Assembly (NCBI GenBank): GCA_963576565.1
Contig: OY755044.1
Location: 46,113,235-46,177,234 of the forward strand
DNA: 64,000 bases
From: Aspidapion aeneum
Taxonomy: Eukaryota > Arthropoda > Insecta > Coleoptera > Brentidae
Reading direction: 5' to 3'
The position numbers and the translations under genes are program-made. The notes below the pieces were generated by a model. That model did no database searches. It had not been told where the DNA came from and saw only the letters and a program-made list of their open reading frames with translations. Each line of letters starts with the position of its first letter. Positions within the stretch are counted from its first letter, which is position 1. Positions 34,808 to 51,343 of this stretch are shown here, piece after piece.

Positions 34808-34938
34808 GGCGCAACAAAAAAGTTTCAAAATCCTCTGAAACGCAAAGAAATATAAAAATTTTTGAAATCGGAGCAACTTTTTTTTTTTCGAAAAATCACC
34901 ATAGCTCACACTACTATAGTATAGTATATGTGTGAGCT
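34222..34938. mobile_element. Element C: hairpin-ended repeat with internal subrepeats and CAGA tail
   Basis: Each end is a ~36-41 bp hairpin with the stem AGCTCACAC / GTGTGAGCT (34222-34262 and 34903-34938). Inside are three subrepeats (starting near 34289, 34423 and 34532) with TTACCTTTCGTTTGATATCA and ACCCCCACCC. Then comes a segment AAAATCGGCCAAGCGGTTTT and a CAGA tract. A copy of the right end lies inverted at 37060-37197, at the edge of the giant TCTG array. It sits at the centre of foldback B. Confidence 0.55.
34734..34807. repeat. Short (CAGA)n tract in element C
   Basis: About 18 units with variants at the left (CATACAGACAGAGAGG) and a pure run at the right, followed by CGGCGCAAC. 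The same CGGCGCAAC boundary, inverted, starts the 6.56-kb array at 37198. Confidence 0.9.
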
Positions 34939-35643
34939 AAAAAAATGTTTTAAATTAAGCACACCACTGGAAAATATGAAATATTTTTTACCATGTTACA
35001 CAGCGTTTAAAAGGAAATTTTATTATCTACAATGAAGTAAAAAACAATTTTTTTTATAAAGGGCAAGGTTTTCAGAAAATCAAATAAAACCTGTGCAAAA
35101 CATAATAAAAAAAAAATTAATAAATGGCCCCCATTTACGGACGTCGCTGGCGGGTTCGTTGTAAGTCAAACCCCATCGAATTTTACACAGTTGAAAAGAG
35201 AATTTTACTGTCAATAAAGTGCATCATAGCATTTTTTTAAATTAGGCTTAGTTTTTGAAAAAATTAGATAAAACTTGTAACAAAAATATTTTAATATGTG
35301 ATTTTTTAAAATTGGTTAAATTTACGGGCGCCTCTGAATTTATAACCATGAAACCAATCCGACTTTCTTGTACAGCATTTTAAAGGAAATTTTATTTGCT
35401 ACAATAATGTATAACACATTTTGTTCTACAAACCTTGGTTTAAAAAAAATCGAATAATTCATAGAAAAATCATGGATATTTTTTGACTTTTTTAAATTAC
35501 TTCAATTAACGGATGCCGCTGAAGAGTTGACCCCCATCGAGTTTTACTTTTTCAAAAGAAAATTTCATTGTCTACAATAAAGTATATTACACATTTTTCT
35601 CTTAGAAGCATATTTTTTAGAAAATTTGAGAAAACCTAAATAT

Positions 35644-36060
35644 TGTTACGGGTTCACAACGAAAAATTAAAACTCGCAATTGTTGAAAACGATACGTCAA
35701 TTTATTTCGACAAATTATGTACAAACACACGCACTTAAACTGACTAATAACTCGTTGATAATTCACTACTATAATCGGTCTATTAACTTCGTGTTAATAT
35801 CTCACGACCACTACAGTATGTTATCTGTGACTGACCGACTGGTGCACGACCCCGGCCCTATATATAGGATCGTCCATCTCTCTCGAACTTTCCGGCAGCC
35901 TTCGACGTCCGGAAAGTTCTCGTATTATTTGGACCGCAAGTCACAGATAACGCAACTAAAACCTAGACTAAGAATACAACCTTAAGATAAATCAACCTAA
36001 TACTACACTAAACCTAAATAAATTCCAATTATAAAATTTAAATAACTTAAATTTGTAACA
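35644..36060. mobile_element. Solo LTR (417 bp), probable gypsy-type, inside foldback B
   Basis: Starts TGTTAC, ends GTAACA and is flanked by the 4-bp duplication ATAT (35640-35643, 36061-36064). It interrupts a stretch that is continuous in the opposite arm of B. A TATA box (CTATATATAGG, 35858-35868) is present. Downstream are two GAAnnTTC heat-shock-element-like cores at 35885-35892 and 35912-35919, which are also the two arms of an 11-bp stem. A larger stem, GTTATCTGTGACT (35820-35832) with its complement at 35939-35951, encloses it. The internal region has been lost, as after LTR-LTR recombination. Gypsy is inferred only from the 4-bp duplication. Confidence 0.75.
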
Positions 36061-36747
36061 ATATGTTAGATTTTGGGGGGTCTGGGGGGGTTTTTGAAGA
36101 GGTGGTTAGTTTAAGGAGGTGTTTGACCCCTAAGCTTTCTTACCTTTTTGTACGTCACTAAATTTACACAAAAAAATAAAAATAAATAAAAAACGTGCCG
36201 TTTAAAGCACTAAATTTAAAAAGATGATTATTTTCTAACTTACTTTAAGTTAAAAGTTACTCCCACTCCATTACAATATTTAAAACTACATTTAAAGAAT
36301 GGATTTTGTAGCTGATAAAATTATCTACAAGATATGTTCTTAGAACTTTTACCCTAGAACAAAGTATTTCGGAGCTTATGCCGTCTAAATTAGAAAAATC
36401 TGAAAATTTTCCCAAGCACGTGATTTTAGTCATTTTTGGAAATTACCTAGCTCCGTTACTACTGCTCGCAGGACAACCATAGTACCACCCAATTGTAGAT
36501 AATTATATTCTCAAAAAAAAATTATACAACTCTTTTTGCGATTTAGTGTACTGGAACGAAGTTACAGGTAAAAAACTACAAAAAGTGCCAATTTTTTATG
36601 GTTTTTTCAAGATGGTGGAGGAAGCACAGGGGTGGGGGTGACGAAAACTCAGATTTTTAACTACCCTTTCGACTTTAATAACATATCCAAAATTCAGAAC
36701 TACCGGACTTTTTGTAGGGTAATACTCCTCTATTCATTGTACTATTT

Positions 36748-36910
36748 GCTGGCCATAATAAAGTGTTTACTATATTCAATATGGTTCGGCGGGTTGGTTC
36801 TCTCCTGCCGGGAAACTGAAATACTGGTTGCCGGCTATAGCTGCGTTTTCATGATTTTAATAAAACAATTTAATTTTATCCAGTTTTTCGTCCTCGGAAA
36901 AAACCATCTT
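36748..36910 (-). pseudogene. Mariner-like transposase remnant, upstream part
   Basis: On the minus strand it matches 31220-31350 (GCGGTTAAAGATGGTTTTTT, CCAACCCGCC, TTATTATGGCCAGCAAATAG) with a ~55-bp difference in the middle. It is interrupted at 36747 by foldback B and resumes at 32860. A second partial copy of the same motif lies at 36935-37000. Confidence 0.55.
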
Positions 36911-37059
36911 TAACCGCTTTTAAACTAAATTTGAGAAGAAGAATTTAATCATATCCAGTTTTTCGTCCTAGAAAAAAACCATCTTTAACCGTTCTAAAAC
37001 AAAATCTGAGAAGTTGGCAAAACAATAGCATGCCTTTTTGTGTCAATGCAATTGTTTTT

Positions 37060-37197
37060 AGCTCACACATATACTGTACTATAGTAGTGTGAGCTATGGT
37101 GATTCTAATTTTTTCGAGAAAAAAAAAGTTGCTCCGATTTCAAAAATGTTTAGATATCTTTGCGTTTCAGATGATTTTGAAACTTTTTTGTTGCGCC
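37060..37197. mobile_element. Element C end fragment, inverted, abutting the TCTG array
   Basis: The AGCTCACAC hairpin (37060-37095) is followed by a near copy, inverted, of 34808-34902 (GTTGCTCCGATTTC, TTTGCGTTTCAGA, TTTTTTGTTGCGCCG). The part of element C that should follow the tract is missing. Confidence 0.75.
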
Positions 37198-43762
<6,565 letters not shown>

Positions 43763-44706
43763 GAGGTTTTCTAATTTTTTTCCATGGTTTTATCGTAGTT
43801 CCTATCAGCCTTCCAAAGCTCAGCTCTCTAGCGTTTCTGATAGTGCACAATGTTCCTTTTACATAACTTTACATGTATAGGGAAGGGAAATAAATTAAAA
43901 TTATCGTGTTTTTAAATTTTGTCCTATAGTTTTATCATAGTTCCTATCAGTCTTCCAATGCTCAGCTCTCTAGCGTTTCTGGAAGTGGGTAATGTTACTT
44001 TTACATAACTTTACATTTATAGGGAAGGAGAGTTAATGAAAATATTGGCCTTTTTAAATTTTTTCCCATGGTTTTATCATACTTTCTATCAGCATTCCAA
44101 TGCTCAGCTCTCTAGCGTTTCTGGAAGTGGGCAATGTTAGTTTTATATAAATTTACATTTATAAGAGAGGGAAGTAAATTAAAATGTTGGTGTTTTTAAA
44201 TTTTTTCATATAGTTTTATCATATTGTCTTTTAGTCTTAAAAAGTTCAGCTCTCTAGCGTTTCTGAAAGGGGGCAGTGTTACTTTTACATAACTTTACAT
44301 TTATAGGGGAAGGAAGTAAATTAGAATTTTGGGGTGTTTTAATGTTTTTCTATAACTGTATCATAGTTACTATCGGTCTGCCAAAGCTCAGCTCTCTAGC
44401 ATGTCTGGAACTGGGCAATGCTACTTTTACATAACTTTAAATGTATAGGGAAGAGGAGTGAGTGAGTGAGTGAGTTAGTGGCAATTTCGACATTTTTTGA
44501 AATTTCGTAACGACTTTACTACTTTATGGAAGTCTATGAAACTTGAAGTAGTTGTTAGCTCTATAAAAATCTACCCCTGCGCAAAGTTTGAGTTTCGTAG
44601 CTCATTCCAAAGTTGAGTTTTAGATAGGTCGAATATGGGCTGAAATGTTTCAAGAAAAGATGGTACAGCAGCTGCGCGAACTTGGCCGGGCACTACCGTG
44701 CCCTCA
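43763..44706. mobile_element. Foldback family A, right half (A4)
   Basis: Five ~125-bp subrepeats (TTTTATCATAGTTCCTATCA, CTCAGCTCTCTAGCGTTTCT, AACTTTACATTTATAGGG) lead into a GAGTGAGTGAGTGAG tract and then the terminus GGGCACTACCGTGCCCTCAG. The left half is missing, replaced at 43762 by the TCTG array. Confidence 0.7.
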
Positions 44707-45129
44707 GATATTCACGTGTCAAAAAGTGTTTAAATCCATAAGCAAATTGTTACCTTTCATGGGCTCGGGTTAGGCAAGATTGAGCTACCCTATGCATCCT
44801 TAGCAAACTTTTGGCTCGAGAAAAAAGTGCTACTTCACATATTCATTTATCAAATGATATGAATGCAAATACAAAATTAAAATAGGAGTTTTGAGATGCA
44901 GTCAAGTGTGTAAGTTAATCAATTTAGCTGCCTATTAAAAAAAGCATTTTATACACATACAAGATTGAAATAGAGTTTTATACTTATACAAAATTATCAC
45001 ATAATAAAAGAATAGGATTTTGGGATACAATGCACAGGGCGACCTCACATCGTGTGCTAGGTCCGAATTTTCATAGGTCACATGTGCAAGAGTGTTAACG
45101 CACAGGTGGTCAACAAAATAATTATATTA
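44707..45129. other. Unassigned stretch
   Basis: No gene recognised. A segment at 45040-45110 (GACCTCACATCG, CCGAATTTTCA) resembles 58240-58290. Confidence 0.3.
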
Positions 45130-45213
45130 TATGGGGCTTTCCATGTCAAACCAGCCACCTTTTGCAATTTTGAATTAAAAAAAAATATTTTTTGGTTCCT
45201 CTATAAATACCAA
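45130..45213. mobile_element. Left outer end of an older TIR element split by BEL element 2
   Basis: CATGTCAAACCAGCCACCTT here is mirrored at about 53883-53910 (AAAAAGGTGGCTG...GTCA). With BEL element 2 removed, 45213 joins 52685 and the order of landmarks mirrors the right side of the element at 52709-53862. The last five bases, ACCAA, are the BEL duplication. Confidence 0.5.
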
Positions 45214-46024
45214 TGTCTCACTCCGATAGCTCAAAAAATTGTGGTTTACCTAGCGGACTGTATTTAGACAAGTCCTTCGCTTTCATTTGAAGGGTATAGG
45301 AACGCACGCGAAATCGTACCTTTCTGAAGTGAAATTTAATTGAGACATAAAAATAATATTGGTATATGTTGACTATTTAAGAGCGAAATAATAGAAAAAT
45401 ATTAATGATGCGATCTTATAGGAGAGGGACTTACCGGTGATGTCTTGATCTCTTCCAACTGGTGCACCAGATTCGCCAGAAGTCTTCTATAGCGGTCCAG
45501 CACTCCCGAGTTTAAATGTTTGGAGTTTTAGAGGAATTTAATGGTTTTTAGAGTTCACCATTTTTTATAAAAGCGTTGATCGTTCAAAATATTCCGATCG
45601 AGAGCGTGTGTGTGTGTCGACTCACTTTTTTGTTCTGTCGTTTTTGCGGCGTGTTTCTTCGCCCTCTATAGGAAAATCGCATCACTTCTAATAAAAATAA
45701 TTTAGAATTCTAATTTTATTAAAAAGAATAAAAACGCGATTTAAATTAAAATATGCAGAGGGCGGTAGTAATATGAGGAATGAATTAAAATTAGAAATAT
45801 ATTATTAAATGCGTTTGGAATTTAAATATTAAACTATGCCAAATTGATAGTTTATAGCTAGTTTGTAAGTTTTAAATTTAACTTAACCTATTGAGTAAAA
45901 CTACAACCCAATTATACCCAATTGTAACCCAAAATATGAGTTTTAAAAATAAAAATAAAATGTTCTGAAAAAATAATAAAAATTAGATTAAAAGAAAAAA
46001 AAGGTTTCTTGCGAAACCGAAACA
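45214..46024 (-). repeat. 3' LTR of BEL element 2
   Basis: 811 bp, the same as 51869-52679 at a constant offset of 6,655. By eye I found no difference. Contains a short GTGTGTGTGT run at about 45607-45616. Confidence 0.93.
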
Positions 46025-46040
46025 TACTGGCGGCCGAAAA
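46025..46040 (-). promoter_or_regulatory. Polypurine-like tract of BEL element 2
   Basis: On the minus strand the sequence just before the 3' LTR is TTTTCGGCCGCCAGTA. BEL elements often have a GGCCGCCAGTA-like sequence at this point. The stop codon of gag-pol lies only about 19 bases from the LTR. Confidence 0.45.
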
Positions 46041-46042
46041 TG

Positions 46043-49000
46043 CTATGCATTTTCCAAGGGGCCAATAGGTAAAGGACACAGTTTAGAGATTGGTCTCTTT
46101 AACAAACTATCCTTGGTTTTGACAGAGGCTACTCGATTTATCCCATCCTTACCGGGAAAAATTTCAACCACTCTGCCGAGTTGCCACTGAAGGGGCGGTA
46201 ATAAATCGTTTTTAATTATAACTAAGCGTCCAACTTCAGGAGTTGAAGTGGGTTCCAACCACTTACTCCTTTGTTGTAGAGTATGGAGATACTCTTGTTG
46301 CCAGCGTCTCCAAAAATCTTGGTGGATTCGTTGGAGGAGCTGCCAACGCGTGAGACGATTTATTTTAATATCAATAAAGTTTGCGTCAGGAACGGCACTT
46401 AGCGGTTCCAGAGATAAAAAGTGACCTGGGGTCAGCGCGGAAATATCATTTGTATCGCTAGAAATTTCAGTGAGAGGACGCGAGTTTAAAATAGCTTCGA
46501 TTTGACAAGTTACAGTGTATAGTTCTTCGAAAGTTAATATTTGATGTCCTATTAAGCGGATCAAGTGTTTTTTAACTGACTTGATTCCTGACTCCCAAAG
46601 TCCTCCAAAATTTGGACTATTACTCGGGATAAAATGCCATTTAATGGGACGCGTAGAATCAAGCTGTAAAAGCTTGCGGTTAGCTGAGAAAAAGTTAGTT
46701 GCATTATCACTATACAAATCGGATACGTAGTTTCGGCGCGCAACAAATCTGCGAAGCGCAGCAATAAAACAATCAGCGGTCAAATCGCTTGCTATTTCTA
46801 TATGAATGCACTTAGTACTTAGGCAAACAAACAGACATATGTAAGCCTTCGTAGTACGATTTCCACGATGTCGACTCATGACTATATTTATTGGACCTCC
46901 GTAGTCAACACCGGTGTGCAAAAATGCTCTCAACTGAGATACGCGGGGAAACGGTAATGAACCCATCATAGGCTGAACCGACTTAGGATTGCATTTAAAA
47001 CATATTATACAAGTTGATAAAACATGTGCAATTTCGCGTTTTGCGGCAATGATCCAGTACAATTGACTAAGCAAAAAATGTACCGTCCTCACTCCTGCAT
47101 GAAGATATTTTATATGGAAATGTTCGATAATCATGAGGGTGAGTTTACTCTTGCGTGGTAATAAAATTTGATGTTTCTTGTCATATTGCAGAGAGGAGTG
47201 ATGCAATCTACCCCCTACTCTGATTAAATCGTGAGGATCTAAAAATAAATTTAATTTTTGCATTGATTTATTTAGTTTTAAGTTGTTTTTTAAAGCGTGA
47301 ATTTCTTCTGAGAAATAAATTGACTGTTCATTTTTTATGAGTAAATGAATTGCGTTTGTTATTTCAACAAATGTCAGAAAATCTTCATTAATTTTTAAAT
47401 TAGGCGGTTTTAAGAAAAATTTATTATTTAAAAAGCGTAAAACATAGGCTAAAACTCTACACATTTTAGAAAAATTAGAGTTTTCCATTAAAAGCGTGTC
47501 CAAAAAATTAGGAGCTGTATTTTGCGTTGCAATTAAAGTTAAATTAGGCAATGATTTCTCCTCTAAAAGAGTTTCAGGAGAGTCATTTTGTTCACAGTCT
47601 TTAGGCCAGTATTCATAAGATTTTCTTAAAAAATCAGGGCCGTTAAAAAATAATTTGTGATTAATTAATTCGCTGGGATAAACTCCTCTTGAAGCAACAT
47701 CTGCGGGGTTTTGTGACGTTGAGATGTATGACCAATTTTTGGGTGGTACTTTATCTTGAATTTGTGTAACACGATTTTGAACGAACGTTTTCCACCTAGA
47801 AGGGTGCGCTCTTATCCAAGAAAGTGCTACTTGTGAGTCACTAAAAGCAAAAACTTGATGTATTTTCAAGCGGGACTCAAAAGTGGTTAAAACAAAGTGA
47901 ACTAAATCAGCCACAAGATTACAAGCGGCTAATTCAAGTCTTGCAATACTTGTAAATTTGAGAGGAGCAACTCTAGTTTTAGAGCATAAAAGGTAAACTG
48001 ATATTTCATTTTTGTAAATAACGCGTAAATATACTATTCCGGCATAAGCTTTATTACTAGCGTCCGAAAATGCGATTATTTCAATGCGTGCATTACCAGA
48101 AAAACTATTTATAAATCTAGGCAAGCGAAAATCTTTGAGTAAGGGTAGTTCCGATTTATAACGTTCCCAAAGTCGAATAATTTCAACAGGTGCTTCGGAA
48201 TCCCAGTCTAATTTAAGTTTCCAAAATTCTTGAATTAGACATTTTATTAAAATGGTTACTGGCGCGAGCCAACCTAAAGGGTCATATATTTTAAAAATTT
48301 CAGAAAGTATATTGCGTTTGGTACATTCGCGACTCAAGGGTTCTACCGAGTAAGAAAAATAATCAGAACAAGGCTGCCATCTAAGACCTAAAATTTTAGT
48401 GGTCTCGTCCGTATCTAAAGAAAGCGCGGTTGGGTTTATATCGGGTTCAGACAAGTTTTCTAAAACTTTTTTGTTATTACTAGCCCATTTATGAAGCTTA
48501 AAGCCTCCAGAGTTAAGCAAACAAGATAGCTCTTTTTGAAGCGAAATAGCTTCTTGTACGGAGCTAGCGCCCGTTACAAAGTCATCGACAAAATTGTCAG
48601 ACATTAAGACTTGAGAAGCGCGAGGAAAATTTTGTTTTTCATCTTCAGCCAATTGCTGTAAAACTCTAAGAGCTAAATAAGGAGCGGGGGTAGTACCGTA
48701 TGTCACAGTTTTTAGACGATAATCGCGAATAGGTTCAGAGTTATTAGAACGCCACAGGATTCTTTGATAATCCTGGTGCTGAGGTGCAATTAAGATTCCA
48801 CGAAACATTTTAGAAATGTCGCAACAAAGAGCTACTTCGTGTAATCGAAAATTAAGTAAAATGCTGCAAATGTCCTTTTGCAATTTAGGACCAGCGTAAA
48901 GAGTATCATTTAAGGAGAGGTTTTGGTTATTTGATTGCATAACTGTACTCGCATTAAAAACGACTCGAAGCTTAGTTGATAAGCTTTCAGGGCGTTCAAT

Positions 49001-51343
49001 ATGATGATGAGGAATGTAATAACTTTTTTCTGTAACTTCCCGGTTTTCGATTAATTCCATGTGATCAAGTGTTAAATATTCTTCCATAAAATCGGAATAT
49101 TTTTTATAAGTTTCCGGCATTTTTATTAACCTTCTTTCTAGCGAGAGAAACCTCTTTAGCGCAAGATCACGACTATTTGGAAAAATCGGTTCAATATTAT
49201 CGCGAAAAGGAAGAGTTACAATATAGCGTCCTTCATCATTACGAGATACCGTATTTTGAAATATTTTTTCACACATATCATCTTGAGGTGAAAGAATACG
49301 TTTCGTTTCAGGGATATTTTCTATTTCCCAAAATTTTATAAGCGAATCATTTAGCATTTTATTTGAAATTTGACAAAAAAATGATTGTGAAATTTGCTGC
49401 GTAGCGAGAGAATTAACTTTTCCCATTAAAATATATCCAAAAATGGTATTTAGCGCAATCGGTTCCTGATTATTTCCAAAAATTCGTCCATCTTGAATTA
49501 TATAAGGAAACAAATCAGCTCCGATTAAAATGTCAATAGCTCCCGGTCTATAAAAGTTCGGGTCCGCGAGATTCAAATTTTTAACTATTTTCCAGTCATT
49601 TATTTTAATCTCACTGCTAGGAACTGAAGAGCATATTTGCGGCAAAATTATAGTATTAACCGATAAAGTTTGCGTGTCATTACAAGGCCTGATAATTAGA
49701 TTTACAGAACCCAATTTTGACTGTAAATGCGTGTCACCAATCCCCTGGACTTCAGTAGTCACGTATACGCGGGGTAACCCTAATTTATTTGCACATTTCA
49801 AGGATAAAAATGAGAGCTGCGACCCAGTATCCAAAACTCCCCTCACAGTCTGAAAATTTCCCCTAACATCTTTGATTTCAAAAATCGCGGTTGATAAAAG
49901 TACAGCGGAATTATTCATATAAGACGAATAGCATGCACCACCGTTATTTTGGAAATTTTCGACCGTTGGTTGTTGCTGTATGCGCGCTTCGCTGCTGGAC
50001 GTCGCGACGCCTGAAATTGTTTCAGTGGCAGTGGGTGCGTTTATATCGAGAGTATTAAAGTGACAAGAACTGTGGTGTCGTTTCCGGCAAAATCGACATG
50101 AATGTGTGCTTTTGCATTGGAAAGTGCGATGCATATTAGAAGTACAATTTATGCACCATTTTTTATCCTTCAGAAAATTAAATCTTTCTTGAGGAGACTT
50201 AGAAACGTAATTTGGACATAAACTTAAAGCGTGATCGCTTGAGCAAATAGGGCATTTTAATTTTTGAAGGGTTTGATTTGGCGGCGAATTATTTGTACCA
50301 AAAAAGGCACGTGGAGATTGTCGCGTGTTATATTGATGCGTGGATTGCGTTTTAAAATTATTATTTTGCGATTTTGCGGGTTTATTTCTCAGAGAAACTT
50401 GCATATTAAATGAGGAACTAGCGTTTACAGTAAAAAGAGCGTTGCAATGTTGATCAAAGAAATTGTAGATACTCCTATAGGAAGGAATTTCCGTAGGTTT
50501 TCCGTGGAAAACTTCAAAGCGGGTTTGAATATTATGGTCAACCGATTTAAGCAGTTTTTGCGCTAAAATAAAATCCCAAAAATCAGGTTCTAAACCAACT
50601 GTTTTAAGAGCCTCGAGATTTTTTGTAAAAATATCAAGTAGATTTCTGAGAGCTAAAGGGTCTTCAGAATTAACTTTTGGAGCGTTTTCAATGGCATTCC
50701 AATATGTTTGGGCTAAGAGGCGATCATTTTTATAGCGTTTTACTAATTGTTCAAAAGCAATAGGATAATTCGCGTCTGAGAGGGGTAATTGAGTGACCAA
50801 TTCTTTTGGAGGAACTTCCAAATTTGTTACAAGCAAAGAGTATTTTTGCATATTTGGAATATTTGGATTGTCGTGAATCAAGCTTTTAAACAAATCATAA
50901 AAAGCTGGAAATTGATTCAATTCTCCATTAAATTTAATTAAATCGATCCTCGGTAAATGATAAGACATATTGTCATTTTGTTGCGAACCACCCGGAGAAT
51001 GTGGATTCATGGTAAGACGGCGATTGCCACTAGAAGCCTGTGCAGAAGTTTGAAAAAGATCATTAAAAATTTCTTGAATTTGCGTGACACTTTTCTGAAA
51101 ATCGTGAAGTTTTTTCCTAGCTGATTCGACTTCATTTTTATCAGCAAAAATTTCATTTAGCAAAGTAGAATGCTTTTTTGAAAACTCCGCGCGAATATCT
51201 TCAAGTTCTTCAAAGCGAATTTTAAAAGTATTGCGTTTTGTGGCGTCAGTTTTAGCTTCTAGGGCTACTGCTAAAATTTCATTAACATTGGATTCCTCCA
51301 TATCTCGAAAAACTTTAATTTTCTTGATTTTCTCAGCTGCCAT
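46043..51343 (-). CDS. gag-pol: BEL/Pao gag-pol polyprotein (1,766 aa, intact)
   Basis: This encodes everything needed for particle formation and copy-and-paste movement. Start at the first ATG of the frame (MAAEKIKKIK). Residues 1-130 are charged and helical, and about 130-300 form the BEL gag core (DUF1759-like). Zinc-knuckle Cys/His motifs occur at 364-428 (CPIC, CINC, CRFC). The aspartic protease motif is DTGS at 505-508. Reverse transcriptase has Asp842 (CDISKMF) and FVDD at 918-921. RNase H residues are D1094, E1137, D1169 and D1215. The integrase zinc site uses H1408/H1410, H1415, C1445 and C1448, with catalytic D1480, D1546 and E1584. A DUF5641-like domain fills about 1650-1758. The length is typical of BEL/Pao. 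There is no frameshift or stop, unlike element 1. Gag and pol are in one frame, so processing must rely on the protease. Confidence 0.95.
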   Translation of the reverse strand: MAAEKIKKIKVFRDMEESNVNEILAVALEAKTDATKRNTFKIRFEELEDIRAEFSKKHSTLLNEIFADKNEVESARKKLHDFQKSVTQIQEIFNDLFQTSAQASSGNRRLTMNPHSPGGSQQNDNMSYHLPRIDLIKFNGELNQFPAFYDLFKSLIHDNPNIPNMQKYSLLVTNLEVPPKELVTQLPLSDANYPIAFEQLVKRYKNDRLLAQTYWNAIENAPKVNSEDPLALRNLLDIFTKNLEALKTVGLEPDFWDFILAQKLLKSVDHNIQTRFEVFHGKPTEIPSYRSIYNFFDQHCNALFTVNASSSFNMQVSLRNKPAKSQNNNFKTQSTHQYNTRQSPRAFFGTNNSPPNQTLQKLKCPICSSDHALSLCPNYVSKSPQERFNFLKDKKWCINCTSNMHRTFQCKSTHSCRFCRKRHHSSCHFNTLDINAPTATETISGVATSSSEARIQQQPTVENFQNNGGACYSSYMNNSAVLLSTAIFEIKDVRGNFQTVRGVLDTGSQLSFLSLKCANKLGLPRVYVTTEVQGIGDTHLQSKLGSVNLIIRPCNDTQTLSVNTIILPQICSSVPSSEIKINDWKIVKNLNLADPNFYRPGAIDILIGADLFPYIIQDGRIFGNNQEPIALNTIFGYILMGKVNSLATQQISQSFFCQISNKMLNDSLIKFWEIENIPETKRILSPQDDMCEKIFQNTVSRNDEGRYIVTLPFRDNIEPIFPNSRDLALKRFLSLERRLIKMPETYKKYSDFMEEYLTLDHMELIENREVTEKSYYIPHHHIERPESLSTKLRVVFNASTVMQSNNQNLSLNDTLYAGPKLQKDICSILLNFRLHEVALCCDISKMFRGILIAPQHQDYQRILWRSNNSEPIRDYRLKTVTYGTTPAPYLALRVLQQLAEDEKQNFPRASQVLMSDNFVDDFVTGASSVQEAISLQKELSCLLNSGGFKLHKWASNNKKVLENLSEPDINPTALSLDTDETTKILGLRWQPCSDYFSYSVEPLSRECTKRNILSEIFKIYDPLGWLAPVTILIKCLIQEFWKLKLDWDSEAPVEIIRLWERYKSELPLLKDFRLPRFINSFSGNARIEIIAFSDASNKAYAGIVYLRVIYKNEISVYLLCSKTRVAPLKFTSIARLELAACNLVADLVHFVLTTFESRLKIHQVFAFSDSQVALSWIRAHPSRWKTFVQNRVTQIQDKVPPKNWSYISTSQNPADVASRGVYPSELINHKLFFNGPDFLRKSYEYWPKDCEQNDSPETLLEEKSLPNLTLIATQNTAPNFLDTLLMENSNFSKMCRVLAYVLRFLNNKFFLKPPNLKINEDFLTFVEITNAIHLLIKNEQSIYFSEEIHALKNNLKLNKSMQKLNLFLDPHDLIRVGGRLHHSSLQYDKKHQILLPRKSKLTLMIIEHFHIKYLHAGVRTVHFLLSQLYWIIAAKREIAHVLSTCIICFKCNPKSVQPMMGSLPFPRVSQLRAFLHTGVDYGGPINIVMSRHRGNRTTKAYICLFVCLSTKCIHIEIASDLTADCFIAALRRFVARRNYVSDLYSDNATNFFSANRKLLQLDSTRPIKWHFIPSNSPNFGGLWESGIKSVKKHLIRLIGHQILTFEELYTVTCQIEAILNSRPLTEISSDTNDISALTPGHFLSLEPLSAVPDANFIDIKINRLTRWQLLQRIHQDFWRRWQQEYLHTLQQRSKWLEPTSTPEVGRLVIIKNDLLPPLQWQLGRVVEIFPGKDGINRVASVKTKDSLLKRPISKLCPLPIGPLENA

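Larger units (their letters stand above)
32867..36741. mobile_element. Foldback element B (3.9 kb) with 6-bp target duplication
   Basis: The ends TAGTTCAATGAATAGAG (left) and CTCTATTCATTGTA (right) are mirror images. They are flanked by CTATTT at 32861-32866 and 36742-36747. The left arm (32867-34200) and right arm (34941-36741) are diverged inverted repeats. Landmarks in both are TGTAGGGTAA-type, CACCCCTGTGC, AGCTCCGTTACTACTGCTCG-type and GACGTCCGTAAATGG. Each arm contains several ~190-bp subrepeats marked by ATTGTAGATAATAAAATTTCC-like sequence. The right arm carries a solo LTR insertion, and the centre holds element C. No transposase frame is present. Its insertion interrupts a mariner-like transposase remnant. 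Confidence 0.7.
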
